A DNA stretch of 64,000 bases from Burkholderia humptydooensis (GCF_001513745.1 NZ_CP013382.1:372001-436000), one strand, 5' to 3'. Positions 45,647-54,881 are shown, counted from the first letter of the stretch. Made by a program: numbers and translations. Notes: generated by a model not told the origin, from the letters alone.

Positions 45647-46477
45647 ATGTCGTCTCGCCTTTTTCTCGCGCGTGTCGTCAGGCACGCTTCGCGCGTTGCG
45701 GCCGCCGCATTCGCGAGCGCCGCGCTCGCCGCGCCGCTCGCGCATGCCGATTCCGGGCCGCTGAAGGTCGGCATCGCGACGAGCCCGCAGATCGACGCGC
45801 TGAAGGTGGCCGCGAAGGAGGCGAAGGCGCAGGGCCTCGACGTGAAGATCATCGAGTTCACCGACTGGAACACGCCGAACGCGGCCCTCGCGAACAAGGA
45901 CATCGACGTCAATTATTTTCAGCACATCCCGTTCCTCGAGAACGCGAAGAAGCAGGGACACTATGATTTCGTCGCGATCGCGCCGGGCACGATCATGAAG
46001 ATCGGCCTCTATTCGAAGAAGGTCAAAAGCTTCGATCAACTGAAGGACGGCGCGACGGTCGCGATCGCGAACGATCCCGTCAACGGCGGGCGCGGTCTGT
46101 TGCTGCTGCAGCGCGCGGGCTTGATCAAGCTGAAGCCGGGCGCCGATTACCGCGCGACGACGCGCGACATCGTGTCGAATCCAAAGCATCTGAAGATCCT
46201 GCCGCTCGAGGCATCGCAACTCGCGCGCTCGCTCGACGACGTCGATCTCGCGCAAGGCTATCCGAGCTTCATCAAGCTCGCCGGCACGGCCGACCCGAAC
46301 GGCGCGCTGCTGTTCGACGGGCTCGAGAACAAGCTGTTCGCACTGCAATGGGTCGTGAGGCCGGAGCGCGTGAACGATCCGCGCATCCGCCGGTTCATTG
46401 CGATCTATCAGCATTCGCCGGCGGTCAGGAAAGCGCTCGACAACGCGTTCGGCTCGCTGTACGCGGTCGCCTGGTGA
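45647..46477 (+). CDS. MetQ/NlpA-family binding protein of a sulfur-compound ABC transporter
   Basis: 276 residues from the ATG at 45647, with GAAGAGAG upstream. The signal peptide ends APLAHA before DSGPLKVGIATSP, with no lipobox cysteine. Family segments are VKIIEFTDWNTPNAAL, DIDVNYFQHIPFLEN and LARSLDDVDLAQG. It heads a compact operon with a flavin monooxygenase, a MetN-type ATPase and a MetI-type permease (gaps 17 bp and 20 bp, then an 8-bp overlap). The ligand is probably an organosulfur compound that the monooxygenase then breaks down, rather than methionine itself. Confidence 0.88.
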   Translation: MSSRLFLARVVRHASRVAAAAFASAALAAPLAHADSGPLKVGIATSPQIDALKVAAKEAKAQGLDVKIIEFTDWNTPNAALANKDIDVNYFQHIPFLENAKKQGHYDFVAIAPGTIMKIGLYSKKVKSFDQLKDGATVAIANDPVNGGRGLLLLQRAGLIKLKPGADYRATTRDIVSNPKHLKILPLEASQLARSLDDVDLAQGYPSFIKLAGTADPNGALLFDGLENKLFALQWVVRPERVNDPRIRRFIAIYQHSPAVRKALDNAFGSLYAVAW

Positions 46478-46494
46478 GGCAGGAGGCGCGCGCG

Positions 46495-47889
46495 ATGGCG
46501 AAGAAAAAGATCCTGCTGAACGCGTTCAACATGAATTGCGTCGGCCATATCAATCATGGCTTGTGGACGCATCCGCGCGACCGCTCCGCGCAGTACACCG
46601 ATCTCGACTACTGGGCCGATCTCGCGCGCACGCTCGAGCGCGGCAAGTTCGACGGGATCTTTCTCGCCGACATCGTCGGCGTCTACGACGTGTACGGCGG
46701 CGGCCCCGATGTCGCGCTGCGCGAATCGGTGCAGGTGCCCGTCAACGATCCGCTGCTGCTTGTGCCGGCGATGGCGCAGGTGACGCGGCATCTCGGCTTC
46801 GGCGTGACCGCGAACCTCACGTACGAGCCGCCGTATCTGTTCGCGCGACGGATGTCGACGCTCGATCACCTGACGAAAGGCCGCGTCGGCTGGAACATCG
46901 TGACCGGCTACCTCGACAGCGCCGCGCGCGGCATGGGCCTCGCGAAGCAGATCGAGCACGACGACCGCTACGCGCGCGCGGACGACTACATGGACGTCGT
47001 CTACAAGCTGTGGGAACGGAGCTGGGACGACGACGCGGTGATCCGCGACCGCGATGCGCGCGTGTTCGCGCGGCCCGACAAGGTGCGCCGCGTGCGCCAC
47101 GACGGCCCGTATTACTCGATCGACGCGATTCATCTGAGCGAGCCTTCGCCGCAGCGCACGCCGGTGCTGTATCAGGCCGGATCGTCGGCGCGCGGCGTCG
47201 AGTTCGCCGCGAAGCACGCCGAATGCGTGTTCGTGAATGGCCAGAGCAAGGCCGCCGCGCGCCTGGCGGTGGCCGACGTTCGCGCGGCCGCCGCGCGGAT
47301 CGGCCGCGATCCGGCGTCGATCAGGATCTTCGCGGGCATCACGGTCGTCACGGACGAGAACGAGCGGGCGGCGCGCGAGAAGTTCGACGAATACCGGCGC
47401 CATGCGAACCCGGAAGCGGGGCTCGCGCACTTCGCGAGCTCGACCGGCATCGATTTCTCGCGCTTCGGCCTCGACGAGCCGATCGCGCACGTGAAGACCG
47501 ATTCGATCCAGTCGGCCGTCGACGCGATCTCGAAGAAGAGCACGTCGGGCGCGTGGACCGTGCGGCGCGTTCTCGACCAGATGTCGATCGGCGGCCGCTA
47601 TCACCCGGTCGTCGGCTCGCCGTCGCAAGTCGCGGACGAGCTCGCCGCGTGGGTCGACGAAACGGGCGTCGACGGCTTCAACGTGACGCGCACGGTGATG
47701 CCCGAATCGTTCGTCGATTTCGTCGACCGGATCGTGCCGGAGTTGCAGAACCGCGGCCTCTACAAGGAGGACTACGATTGCGCGCCGACGCTGCGCGCGA
47801 AGCTGTTCGGCGCAGACGGGCGGCTGCCCGGCTGGCATGCGGGCGCTCGGCACCGGTTCGACGGTGCGAGCGAAACCGGGAAAGTGTGA
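46495..47889 (+). CDS. LLM-class flavin-dependent monooxygenase (NtaA/SnaA/DszA-like)
   Basis: 464 residues with AGGAGG upstream of the ATG at 46495. It starts KKILLNAFNMNCVGHINHGLW, typical of the NtaA/SnaA/DszA subgroup of bacterial luciferase-like monooxygenases. It has LADIVGVYDVYGG, the conserved STLDHLTKGRVGWNIVTGY and a VLYQAGSS phosphate loop for FMN. With FMNH2 from a separate reductase it inserts oxygen, cleaving C-S or C-N bonds in compounds such as sulfones or aminocarboxylates. The MetNIQ-type transporter around it points to sulfur scavenging. Confidence 0.88.
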   Translation: MAKKKILLNAFNMNCVGHINHGLWTHPRDRSAQYTDLDYWADLARTLERGKFDGIFLADIVGVYDVYGGGPDVALRESVQVPVNDPLLLVPAMAQVTRHLGFGVTANLTYEPPYLFARRMSTLDHLTKGRVGWNIVTGYLDSAARGMGLAKQIEHDDRYARADDYMDVVYKLWERSWDDDAVIRDRDARVFARPDKVRRVRHDGPYYSIDAIHLSEPSPQRTPVLYQAGSSARGVEFAAKHAECVFVNGQSKAAARLAVADVRAAAARIGRDPASIRIFAGITVVTDENERAAREKFDEYRRHANPEAGLAHFASSTGIDFSRFGLDEPIAHVKTDSIQSAVDAISKKSTSGAWTVRRVLDQMSIGGRYHPVVGSPSQVADELAAWVDETGVDGFNVTRTVMPESFVDFVDRIVPELQNRGLYKEDYDCAPTLRAKLFGADGRLPGWHAGARHRFDGASETGKV

Positions 47890-47909
47890 CGAAGCGACGA
47901 GGCGACGCG

Positions 47910-49094
47910 ATGGCGCAGCTACTCGATTCCCCCAGTTTCATCGAACGCTCGGCCACCGCGCCGCGCGAGACCGCGCCCGCTGCGCGCGACGCGGCGGCCG
48001 CCGCTTCGGCGATGGGCGCGGCGGTGTCGTTCGAGCTGGCGAGCAAGGTGTTCGACGGTCCGCGCGGCCCGTCGGCCGCGCTGCGCGAAGTGACGCTCGA
48101 CATCGCGCGCGGCGGCGTGTTCGGCGTGATCGGCCGCAGCGGCGCGGGCAAGTCGACGCTGTTGCGGCTCGTCAACGGGCTCGAGCGGCCGACGTCGGGC
48201 GCGGTGCGCGTGAACGGCGTCGACGTCGGCGCGCTCGACGAGCGCGGGCTCGTCGCGCTGCGGCGCCGGATCGGCATGGTGTTCCAGCATTTCAACCTGC
48301 TGTCCGCGAAGACCGTCGCCGACAACATCGCGCTGCCGCTGAAGATCGCCGGCGTGCCGAAGGCCGAGCGTGCGCGCAAGGTCGACGCGCTGCTCGATCT
48401 CGTCGGCCTGGCCGCGAAACGCGACGCGTATCCGGCGAGCCTGTCGGGCGGGCAGAAGCAGCGCGTCGGCATCGCGCGCGCGCTCGTCCACGATCCGGAT
48501 CTGCTGTTGTGCGACGAAGCGACATCCGCGCTCGATCCGCAGACGTCGCAGTCGATCCTCGCGTTGCTCGCCGACATCAATCGGCGGCTCGGGCTCACGA
48601 TCGTGCTGATCACGCACGAGATGGAAGTGATCCGCGCGGTGTGCGATACGGTGGCCGTCGTCGAGCATGGCGAGGTGGTCGAGACGGGGCCGGTATGGCG
48701 CGTGTTCGGCGATCCGAGGCATGGCGCGACGCGCGCGCTGTTGCGCACGCTCGTCCATGATCTGCCGGTCGATCTCGCGACGCGCGTGCGGCCGCTCGAC
48801 GGCGCCGCCCCGCTGCCGTGCGGCGCGCGACTGCTGCTCGCCGTCCGCTACACGGGCGCGGACGGCGGCGAGCCGGATCTCGGCGCACTGACGAGCGCGC
48901 TTGCGCGCAACGTCGGCGATGCGGTGCATTTCGTGCACGGCGGGCTCGACAGGATCCAGGGGCGCGTGCAGGGGCGGCTCGTGATTGCCGCGTCGCTCGC
49001 CGCGCGCGGCGCGGCCGGCCCGGACAGGATCGCGGCTGCGCTCGCCGCCGCTCGCCGGCATGCGAATCATGTGGAGGTGCTCGGCTATGTCTGA
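47910..49094 (+). CDS. MetN-type ABC transporter ATP-binding protein with NIL domain
   Basis: 394 residues. Walker A is GRSGAGKST, the signature motif LSGGQKQR, Walker B LLLCDEATSALD and the switch His in LITHEMEV. The C-terminal 100 residues (from CGARLLLAVRYTG) form a NIL-like regulatory domain, which in MetN binds intracellular methionine and shuts the transporter. About 45 extra residues precede the usual start. It powers uptake with the MetI-type permease, whose start codon overlaps this gene's end by 8 bp. Confidence 0.9.
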   Translation: MAQLLDSPSFIERSATAPRETAPAARDAAAAASAMGAAVSFELASKVFDGPRGPSAALREVTLDIARGGVFGVIGRSGAGKSTLLRLVNGLERPTSGAVRVNGVDVGALDERGLVALRRRIGMVFQHFNLLSAKTVADNIALPLKIAGVPKAERARKVDALLDLVGLAAKRDAYPASLSGGQKQRVGIARALVHDPDLLLCDEATSALDPQTSQSILALLADINRRLGLTIVLITHEMEVIRAVCDTVAVVEHGEVVETGPVWRVFGDPRHGATRALLRTLVHDLPVDLATRVRPLDGAAPLPCGARLLLAVRYTGADGGEPDLGALTSALARNVGDAVHFVHGGLDRIQGRVQGRLVIAASLAARGAAGPDRIAAALAAARRHANHVEVLGYV

Positions 49095-49743
49095 ACTGTG
49101 GTTTCCCGAACTCGCGGACGCGATCCGCGACACGCTGTGGATGGTCGGCGCGTCGGCGCTCGTTGCCGCGCTCGTCGGCGTGCCGCTCGCGCTCGTGCTC
49201 GTCACGACCGCGCCGGGCGGCATCTACGAGCGGCGCGGCGTGAACGCGGCGCTCGGCGCGATCGTCAATGCGTTCCGCTCGACGCCGTTCATCATCCTGC
49301 TTGTTGCGCTGCTGCCGTTCACGCGCTTCGTGATCGGCACGACGATCGGCGTGTGGGCCGCGATCGTGCCGCTGTCGATCGCGGCGATTCCGTTCTTCGC
49401 GCGCATTGCCGAGGTGAGCCTGCGCGAGGTCGACAAGGGGCTCGTCGAGGCCGCGCAGGCGATGGGCGCCAAGCGGCGTCACATCGTCCGCCACGTGCTG
49501 TTGCCGGAGGCGCTGCCGGGGATCGTCGGCGGCTTCACGATCACGGTCGTCGCGCTGATCGGCTCGACAGCGATGGCGGGCGCGGTCGGCGCGGGCGGGC
49601 TCGGCGATCTCGCGATACGCTACGGCTACCAGCGTTTCGATTCGACGGTGATGGCGACGGTGATCGTGATCCTGATCGCGCTCGTCACCGTCGTGCAGTT
49701 CACCGGCGACCGCGTCGTGCGGCGGCTCGCGAAGCGCGCGTGA
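49087..49743 (+). CDS. MetI-type ABC transporter permease
   Basis: 218 residues with five hydrophobic spans, the MetI topology. The EAA loop that docks on the ATPase reads EAAQAMGAKRRHIVRHVLLPEALPG. GAIVNAFRSTPFIILLVAL and TAMAGAVGAGGLGDLAIRYGY are typical MetI segments. It is translationally coupled to the metN-type gene. It imports the sulfur compound bound by the MetQ-like protein at the head of the operon. Confidence 0.92.
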   Translation: MSELWFPELADAIRDTLWMVGASALVAALVGVPLALVLVTTAPGGIYERRGVNAALGAIVNAFRSTPFIILLVALLPFTRFVIGTTIGVWAAIVPLSIAAIPFFARIAEVSLREVDKGLVEAAQAMGAKRRHIVRHVLLPEALPGIVGGFTITVVALIGSTAMAGAVGAGGLGDLAIRYGYQRFDSTVMATVIVILIALVTVVQFTGDRVVRRLAKRA

Positions 49744-49864
49744 GCGCGGCCTGCGCATGCGCCGCATGCGCCGAGACGCCGCCACCGCGTCGACATGCAG
49801 GTATCCGAACGAACCGCCTTTCGTAAGAAATGCGGGAAATCCTTGCCGACGGCCGCCGCGACAC

Positions 49865-49912
49865 TGTCCGGACACATATCTGTACATTGATTACAGGTGC
49901 CCGGCGCTAGTA
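49865..49912 (+). promoter_or_regulatory. Palindrome and possible promoter upstream of the SfnB-like gene
   Basis: TGTCCGGACA (49865-49874) is a perfect 10-bp palindrome, followed by CTGTA/TACAG inverted arms (49880-49884, 49892-49896). TTGATT at 49887 and a TAxTAT-like -10 near 49908-49916 could form a promoter. Spacing is imperfect, so this is tentative. Confidence 0.35.
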
Positions 49913-50037
49913 TTCGACGCACACCACACCGCTAATCGGGCGATCGACCACAAACGGCGGTGCGGCGCGTGCGCACGCGTGACATCGCGGGCCGCCGACG
50001 CATCGACCGACATGCCCGCCACCTGGGAAGCTTCCGT

Positions 50038-51240
50038 ATGAACGATCCACGAGTCCTGGTTGAAATGACGGTCGAAGCCGACCGGACGCCGCGCACGCTC
50101 GCCGAGCTGATCGCGGCGCTGCGCGCGAGCGCGGCGGAACGCGATCGCGCGGGCGGCCATGCGTCGCGCGAGAAGCGGTGGATCGCCGACGCCGGCTTGC
50201 TGACGCTCGCGGTGCCGCGCGAATTCGGCGGCCAGGAAGCGGGCTGGCCCGTGATCTACCACACGATCCGCGCGCTCGCGCGCGTCGACAGCGCGCTCGC
50301 GCATCTGCTCGGCTTTCAGTGCCTGCAGATCGTCAGCGTCGACGTGTGGGGCAGCGCCGCGCAGCGCGAGCGCTATCTGCGCGGCACGGTCGAGCATGAC
50401 TGGTGGTGGGGCAACGCGGTGAATCCGCTCGACGCGCGGCTCGTCGCGCGCGCGACGGGCGACGGCGGCTACCGGCTCGACGGCGTCAAGGGTTTCTGCT
50501 CGGGCACGCGCGGCTCGCAGCGGATGACGGTGTCCGCGCACGATCCGGACACGGGCAAGCCGGTGTTCGCCGTCGTGCCGACGCAGCGCGAAGGGATCAC
50601 GGTGCGCGACGACTGGGACCCGATCGGCCAGCGGCAGACCGACAGCGGCAGCGTGGCGTTCGACGGCGTGCGCGTCGAGCCCGACGAGGTGCTGCATCGG
50701 TCGGAAGCGCCGCCGACGCCGCGCGCGACGCTGCGCACGCTCGTGTCGCAGCTCGTGTTGACGAATCTGTTCGTCGGCATCGCGGAGGGCGCGCTCGCCG
50801 AGGCGCGCGACTACGTGCAGCGCGCGGGGCGGCCGTGGGTGCACTCGGGCGTGGAGCGCGCGGCGGACGATCCGTACACGCTGCAGCGCTTCGGCGACAT
50901 GCGCGTGCAGACGGTGAGCGCCGAGGCGCTCGCGGATCTCGCGGCGCGGGCGTTGCAGCGCGCATGGGCGGAGCAGGACGCGTTGACGGCCGATGCGCGC
51001 GCGGAAGTCGCGCTCGCGATCTCGGAGGCGAAGATCGTCGCGCAGCGCGCGGCGCTCGACGTCAGCGAGGCGCTGTTCGACGCGTGCGGCGCGCGCGCGA
51101 CGGCCGCGCCGCTCGCGCTCGACCGCTTCTGGCGCAACGCGCGCACGCACACGCTGCACGATCCGCTCGACTACCGGCTGCGCGACGTCGGCCGCTATGC
51201 GCTGACGGGCACGCTGCCCGACGCGTCGCTCTATACGTGA
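50038..51240 (+). CDS. SfnB/DszC-family flavin monooxygenase (acyl-CoA dehydrogenase fold)
   Basis: 400 residues, the length of the DszC/SfnB group: an acyl-CoA dehydrogenase fold that works as an FMNH2-dependent monooxygenase. Seen are an N-terminal helical domain (LTLAVPREFGGQEAGW), the middle beta domain with GFCSGTRGSQRMTVSA and DWDPIGQRQTDSGSVAFDGV, and the C-terminal helices ending DPLDYRLRDVGRYALTG. Relatives oxidise dimethylsulfone, dibenzothiophene or similar sulfur compounds. It lies 294 bp after the transporter operon on the same strand, probably from its own promoter, and fits a shared role in sulfur scavenging. Confidence 0.85.
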   Translation: MNDPRVLVEMTVEADRTPRTLAELIAALRASAAERDRAGGHASREKRWIADAGLLTLAVPREFGGQEAGWPVIYHTIRALARVDSALAHLLGFQCLQIVSVDVWGSAAQRERYLRGTVEHDWWWGNAVNPLDARLVARATGDGGYRLDGVKGFCSGTRGSQRMTVSAHDPDTGKPVFAVVPTQREGITVRDDWDPIGQRQTDSGSVAFDGVRVEPDEVLHRSEAPPTPRATLRTLVSQLVLTNLFVGIAEGALAEARDYVQRAGRPWVHSGVERAADDPYTLQRFGDMRVQTVSAEALADLAARALQRAWAEQDALTADARAEVALAISEAKIVAQRAALDVSEALFDACGARATAAPLALDRFWRNARTHTLHDPLDYRLRDVGRYALTGTLPDASLYT

Positions 51241-51319
51241 CGCGGCCGCGCGCGTCGCCGGTTCGCGGCGCGCGCGGCCGTCCGCTTCGTTTTCGTTTTC
51301 GATGCCGTCTTTCGCGCCG

Positions 51320-52078
51320 TCATTCGATCGGCCGCCGCGCGAAGCGCGCGGCGAACGCCTCGAACGCGGCGATGTCGGCGCGCGGCGTGCCGATCGCCGC
51401 ATCGCTCGGGCCGATGTCGTCCATCAGCACCGGCTGGCAGTCGATCAGGTGCCGCGCGTTCGGAAACTTGGACATCCTCGGCAGCCGGTAGCGCAGCCGG
51501 AACAGGCGCGGCAGCACGCCGCGCGGCTTGCGCAGATCGTCGACCTGCTGCACCGACGCGTCGAACCAGAAGCGCGACCACGCGGCCTGCTTGCGCTCGC
51601 CGCGCGGCGCGGCGATGAATTCCGTCAGCACGAGCAGGATGTACGGGATGTCGCGTTGCGCGAGCGTCGGCCACGCCCACAGCTTCAGCACGTCCGCGAG
51701 CTCGATCGCGCGCATGAAGCGCGCGATCCCGAACGCGGCCGCCGTCTGCCGGATCGTGTGCAGGTGCCGCTGCCAGTGCTGGAAGAAGGTTGCGCGGGCT
51801 CGCCGGCCGTGCTCGTCGAGCGGCGGGCCGAGGTGCACGGCGAGCGGGTTCGGCAGCGCGTCGTTGACGAGCGGGCAGCGCGCGAACTCGCCCGCGAGAT
51901 GGACGAAGCGGCGCGCGTGCGAGCGGTCGCGCAACTGCACGACGTACAGCGCTTCCAGACAGAGCGGACAGCGCGCCCACCCGCGCGGGACGGGGTCCGC
52001 GCGACAGAGTTCGTCGACGTGGACCAGTCGATCCTCGACCGGGTGCAGCGCATATTCGAGCATCGGCCGTGCTTTCAT
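51320..52078 (-). CDS. Hypothetical protein with CoiA-like N-terminal cysteine segment
   Basis: 252 residues from the ATG at 52078; 52063 is also possible. The N-terminal part (RGWARCPLCLEALYVVQL, then HARRFVHLAGEFARCPL) loosely recalls the zinc-ribbon opening of CoiA-like competence proteins: CxxC, then a HFxH-like and Cys pattern. The rest is helical and rich in aromatic residues, with no recognised domain or catalytic motif. No signal peptide or membrane span is seen. The resemblance to CoiA is weak and the function unknown. Confidence 0.6.
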   Translation of the reverse strand: MKARPMLEYALHPVEDRLVHVDELCRADPVPRGWARCPLCLEALYVVQLRDRSHARRFVHLAGEFARCPLVNDALPNPLAVHLGPPLDEHGRRARATFFQHWQRHLHTIRQTAAAFGIARFMRAIELADVLKLWAWPTLAQRDIPYILLVLTEFIAAPRGERKQAAWSRFWFDASVQQVDDLRKPRGVLPRLFRLRYRLPRMSKFPNARHLIDCQPVLMDDIGPSDAAIGTPRADIAAFEAFAARFARRPIE

Positions 52079-52327
52079 GTCGGTGCCGGTCCGGCCCGGA
52101 CGGCGCGGCGCTCGCGCGCCGGCGCCGCATGCGGGCCGTGAGATCAACGAAGAACGAAGTCAACCAGAAATCAGTATCCCGAATCAGACACGCGATATGT
52201 GACACGCCGATGTGCGGTTCGTGGCGATTGGCGGTTTTCGTGCCGACGGGCGGTGCGGCGGCGCGACCGGATGCCGGCGCGAACGGCCGGCGGCCGGCCG
52301 AGCGACTAACGCACGACTAACGCATGC

Positions 52328-52897
52328 CTAACGCGCGACGCCCAGCGATAGGCGCAGCCCGTCCATGATCCGTTGATAGCGCGCCCTCACTTCGTCGCGC
52401 GACGCGACGTTCGCGTTCGTGAAGCGCCCGGACCACGCGGGATTCCATCGATACGTGCCGTGGCCGATGCGGTCGCCGTCGGGGCCCGCGATCGTCGACT
52501 TGATCCGCGCGTCCCGGCCCGCGCCGGAATGCGTGTCGAACAGCGCGTCGAGATACGACTGGTATGCGCGGTACACGTCGTCGTCGAACAGGTGGCGGTA
52601 GACGTGGATCGTCTGGTCGAGCTCGCGCTTCGCGCGGATCACGTCGTCGGGCGAGATGTCCTTCCACGGGCCGACCCACGTGTAGAAGCACAGCAGGCGG
52701 TTGAGGAGCGGCGCGATCGTGTCGTAGAGCGCGAGCCGCTTTTCGATCAGCTTCTGGTTCGTCCACTGGACGAGCTCGAGCTGCTTGAGCCGATGGCTGA
52801 CGAGCCAGCCGAACGCGGCGACGGAAACCGGCGTGAGCACGTCGGCGGCGAGCTTGACGATCTCCAGCGAATTCCAGGGATGCTCCGGCGTCGGCAT
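52328..52897 (-). CDS. Hypothetical membrane-anchored protein, 189 aa
   Basis: 189 residues with AAGGAG upstream of the ATG at 52897. A single hydrophobic segment (LAADVLTPVSVAAFGWLV) near the N-terminus is followed by a charged, probably coiled-coil helix (LKQLELVQWTNQKLIEKRLALYD) and a soluble domain with RLLCFYTWVGPWKDISPDDV. The layout resembles small inner-membrane proteins with a cytoplasmic helical domain. I do not recognise a named family. It lies alone next to lldR. Confidence 0.65.
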   Translation of the reverse strand: MPTPEHPWNSLEIVKLAADVLTPVSVAAFGWLVSHRLKQLELVQWTNQKLIEKRLALYDTIAPLLNRLLCFYTWVGPWKDISPDDVIRAKRELDQTIHVYRHLFDDDVYRAYQSYLDALFDTHSGAGRDARIKSTIAGPDGDRIGHGTYRWNPAWSGRFTNANVASRDEVRARYQRIMDGLRLSLGVAR

Positions 52898-52961
52898 GCG
52901 GGCTCCTTGTCGAAAAGCCCCAATTTAGCATCGCCCGCGGCCGCCGCGGCGCGCCCGCGTG

Positions 52962-53681
52962 TCATGCCGCCTGCTCGTACAGCGCGCGCACGTAGCGCAG
53001 GTGCCGCTCCGCCGCCGCGCGCGCGCGCTCGGGGTCCTTCGCGGCGATCGCCTCGTAGATCTCGGTGTGCTGCTCGAGGAGCGCGCGCTCCATCGCGTCC
53101 GCGTGGTTCACGAGCCGGTGCGACTTGTGCATCGATTCCTGCAGCAGCCCGTGGATGCCATGCATCACGTGGATTAGCGCGACGTTGTGCGTCGCATCGG
53201 CGATCGCGAGGTGGAAGTTCGCGTCGACTTCGGCGAGCCGGCCCGGCTCGTGCTTCAGCGAATGGCCCGCGAGCGTATCGAACGCGTCCTTGATCTTCGC
53301 GAGATCGCCAGGCGTCGCGCGCTCGGCCGCATACGCGGTCGAGATCGTTTCGAGGCCGTGGCGCAGCTCGAGCACGTCGTGGCTCGCCGCGGGGTCCTGC
53401 AACAGCAGATCGGCGAGCGGATTGGACACGACGGGCGCCGTGATGTCCGCGACGACGAAGCCGCCCCGCCCGACCGAGCCGATGAAGCCGTCCGCCTCGA
53501 GCCGCACGAGCGCCTCGCGCAGCGACGGGCGCGACACGCTCAGTTGCGCGGCGAGCTCGCGCTCGGTCGGCAGCTTCTGGCCGGGCAGCAGCTTGCCCGC
53601 CGAGATGAGCGACTTGATCTGGTCGGACACCACGTCGGACAGGCGCACGCGGGTATAGGACTCGACTGGCTGAAACGTCAT
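52962..53681 (-). CDS. lldR: FadR/GntR-family lactate-responsive regulator LldR
   Basis: 239 residues from the ATG at 53681. The winged helix reads LLPGQKLPTERELAAQLSVSRPSLREALVRLEADG; the FCD ligand domain has VDANFHLAIADATHN and late metal-binding histidines. It lies divergent from lutABC-lldP, with a TGGTC-A-GACCA operator between. In Pseudomonas and Corynebacterium, LldR represses lactate genes and lactate releases it, which fits here. A glycolate-type regulator (GlcC) would be the alternative but no glc genes are near. Confidence 0.85.
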   Translation of the reverse strand: MTFQPVESYTRVRLSDVVSDQIKSLISAGKLLPGQKLPTERELAAQLSVSRPSLREALVRLEADGFIGSVGRGGFVVADITAPVVSNPLADLLLQDPAASHDVLELRHGLETISTAYAAERATPGDLAKIKDAFDTLAGHSLKHEPGRLAEVDANFHLAIADATHNVALIHVMHGIHGLLQESMHKSHRLVNHADAMERALLEQHTEIYEAIAAKDPERARAAAERHLRYVRALYEQAA

Positions 53682-54074
53682 GCACGGGCCTTCTGGACGG
53701 TTGGGTGGCGCGGACGCCGGCTTGCGCGGCCGGCCGTTCGTGCGCGTCGGCCGACCCGCGCCGGGGCGTGCCGGGCGTGTGACAGGCCGCGCGGAATTAT
53801 ACCCGGCGGGGCGCCGGCGACCTTCCGGGCCCATGCCGGCGCGGGTTTCGGCGCAATCGGCGGGTTGCTGATCGGCGTTTTCCCTGATCGCCCCGGCATT
53901 GACAGCCGGCCGTCATCTCACTATCTTGGCCAGCATGGTCAGACCAACTTGACCAAAGTATAGGGCATCGAAAGCGGTTCCGCGCGTTTGCGCGCGGGTT
54001 CTCTTCGACGCCCGTTCGTCGATGTCATCCGTTCAAGCCAAGCAGCGGCCGCGGCGAGCGGCCGGACCAAACAC
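53682..54074. other. lldR/lutA divergent intergenic region
   Basis: 393 bp. It carries the lut promoter and operator described separately; the lldR-proximal half is very GC-rich and shows nothing else I can identify. Confidence 0.55.
53899..53946 (+). promoter_or_regulatory. lut promoter with overlapping LldR operator
   Basis: TTGACA (53899-53904), a 17-bp spacer and TATCTT (53922-53927) form a near-consensus sigma-70 promoter. The palindrome TGGTC-A-GACCA (53936-53946) covers the expected transcription start and fits the FCD-regulator site TGGTC-N-GACCA, so bound LldR would block the polymerase. Confidence 0.7.
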
Positions 54075-54881
54075 ATGGACTCATCCCCGCAGACCGCCGG
54101 CGCTTCCGGCGGCACCCGCGAGACGCCGCGCGTCGGCCTGTTCGTCACGTGCCTCGCGAATCTCTTCCGGCCGAGCGCCGCGCTCGCGGCCGTGCAATTG
54201 CTCGAATCAGCCGGCTGCACGGTCGACGCGCCGCGCGCGCAGACCTGCTGCGGCCAGCCGGCGCTGAACAGCGGCGATTTCGGCGACGCGCGCGGCATCG
54301 CGCGCCGCACGATCGAAGTATTCGAGCGCTACGACTACGTCGTCGCGCCGTCCGGCTCGTGCATCCGCACGCTGCGCCACGACTATCCGGACCTGTTCGC
54401 GAACGATCCCGCATGGAAGCCGCGCGCCGAGCGGCTCGCCGCGCGCGCGCACGAGCTGACGAGCTTTCTCGTCGACGTGCTCGGCTGGGCGGGCCCCGAG
54501 CGCGCCGCGGTGCCGGATTGCACGCTCGCCTATCACGACACCTGCTCGGGCCTGCGCGGCCTCGGCATCCAGGCGCAGCCGCGCGCGCTGCTCGCGCGCG
54601 TCGAGGGCGTCGCGCTGAAGGAAATGAAGGACGCCGAAGTCTGCTGCGGCTTCGGCGGCACGTTCTGCGTGAAGTATCCGGAGATCTCGACGAAGATCGT
54701 GTCCGACAAGACCGCGAATGTCGCCGCGAGCGGCGCGACCGTGCTCGCGGGCGGCGATCTCGGCTGCCTGATGAACATCGGCGGGCGGCTCAAGCGCGAG
54801 GGGAGCCCGGTGCGCGTCTATCACGTCGCCGAAGTGCTGGCCGGCATGAACGTCGAGCCGATCTGCGGGGAGGGCGAATGA
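54075..54881 (+). CDS. lutA: L-lactate oxidation complex subunit LutA (LldE)
   Basis: 268 residues from the ATG at 54075. It carries the two CCG cysteine-rich domains (AQTCCGQPALNSGDF; AEVCCGFGGTFCVKYPEI) that hold iron-sulfur or disulfide redox centres in this family. It starts GLFVTCLANLFRPS, typical of LldE. With LutB and LutC it oxidises L-lactate to pyruvate. The next gene's ATG overlaps this stop by 4 bp. Confidence 0.93.
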   Translation: MDSSPQTAGASGGTRETPRVGLFVTCLANLFRPSAALAAVQLLESAGCTVDAPRAQTCCGQPALNSGDFGDARGIARRTIEVFERYDYVVAPSGSCIRTLRHDYPDLFANDPAWKPRAERLAARAHELTSFLVDVLGWAGPERAAVPDCTLAYHDTCSGLRGLGIQAQPRALLARVEGVALKEMKDAEVCCGFGGTFCVKYPEISTKIVSDKTANVAASGATVLAGGDLGCLMNIGGRLKREGSPVRVYHVAEVLAGMNVEPICGEGE

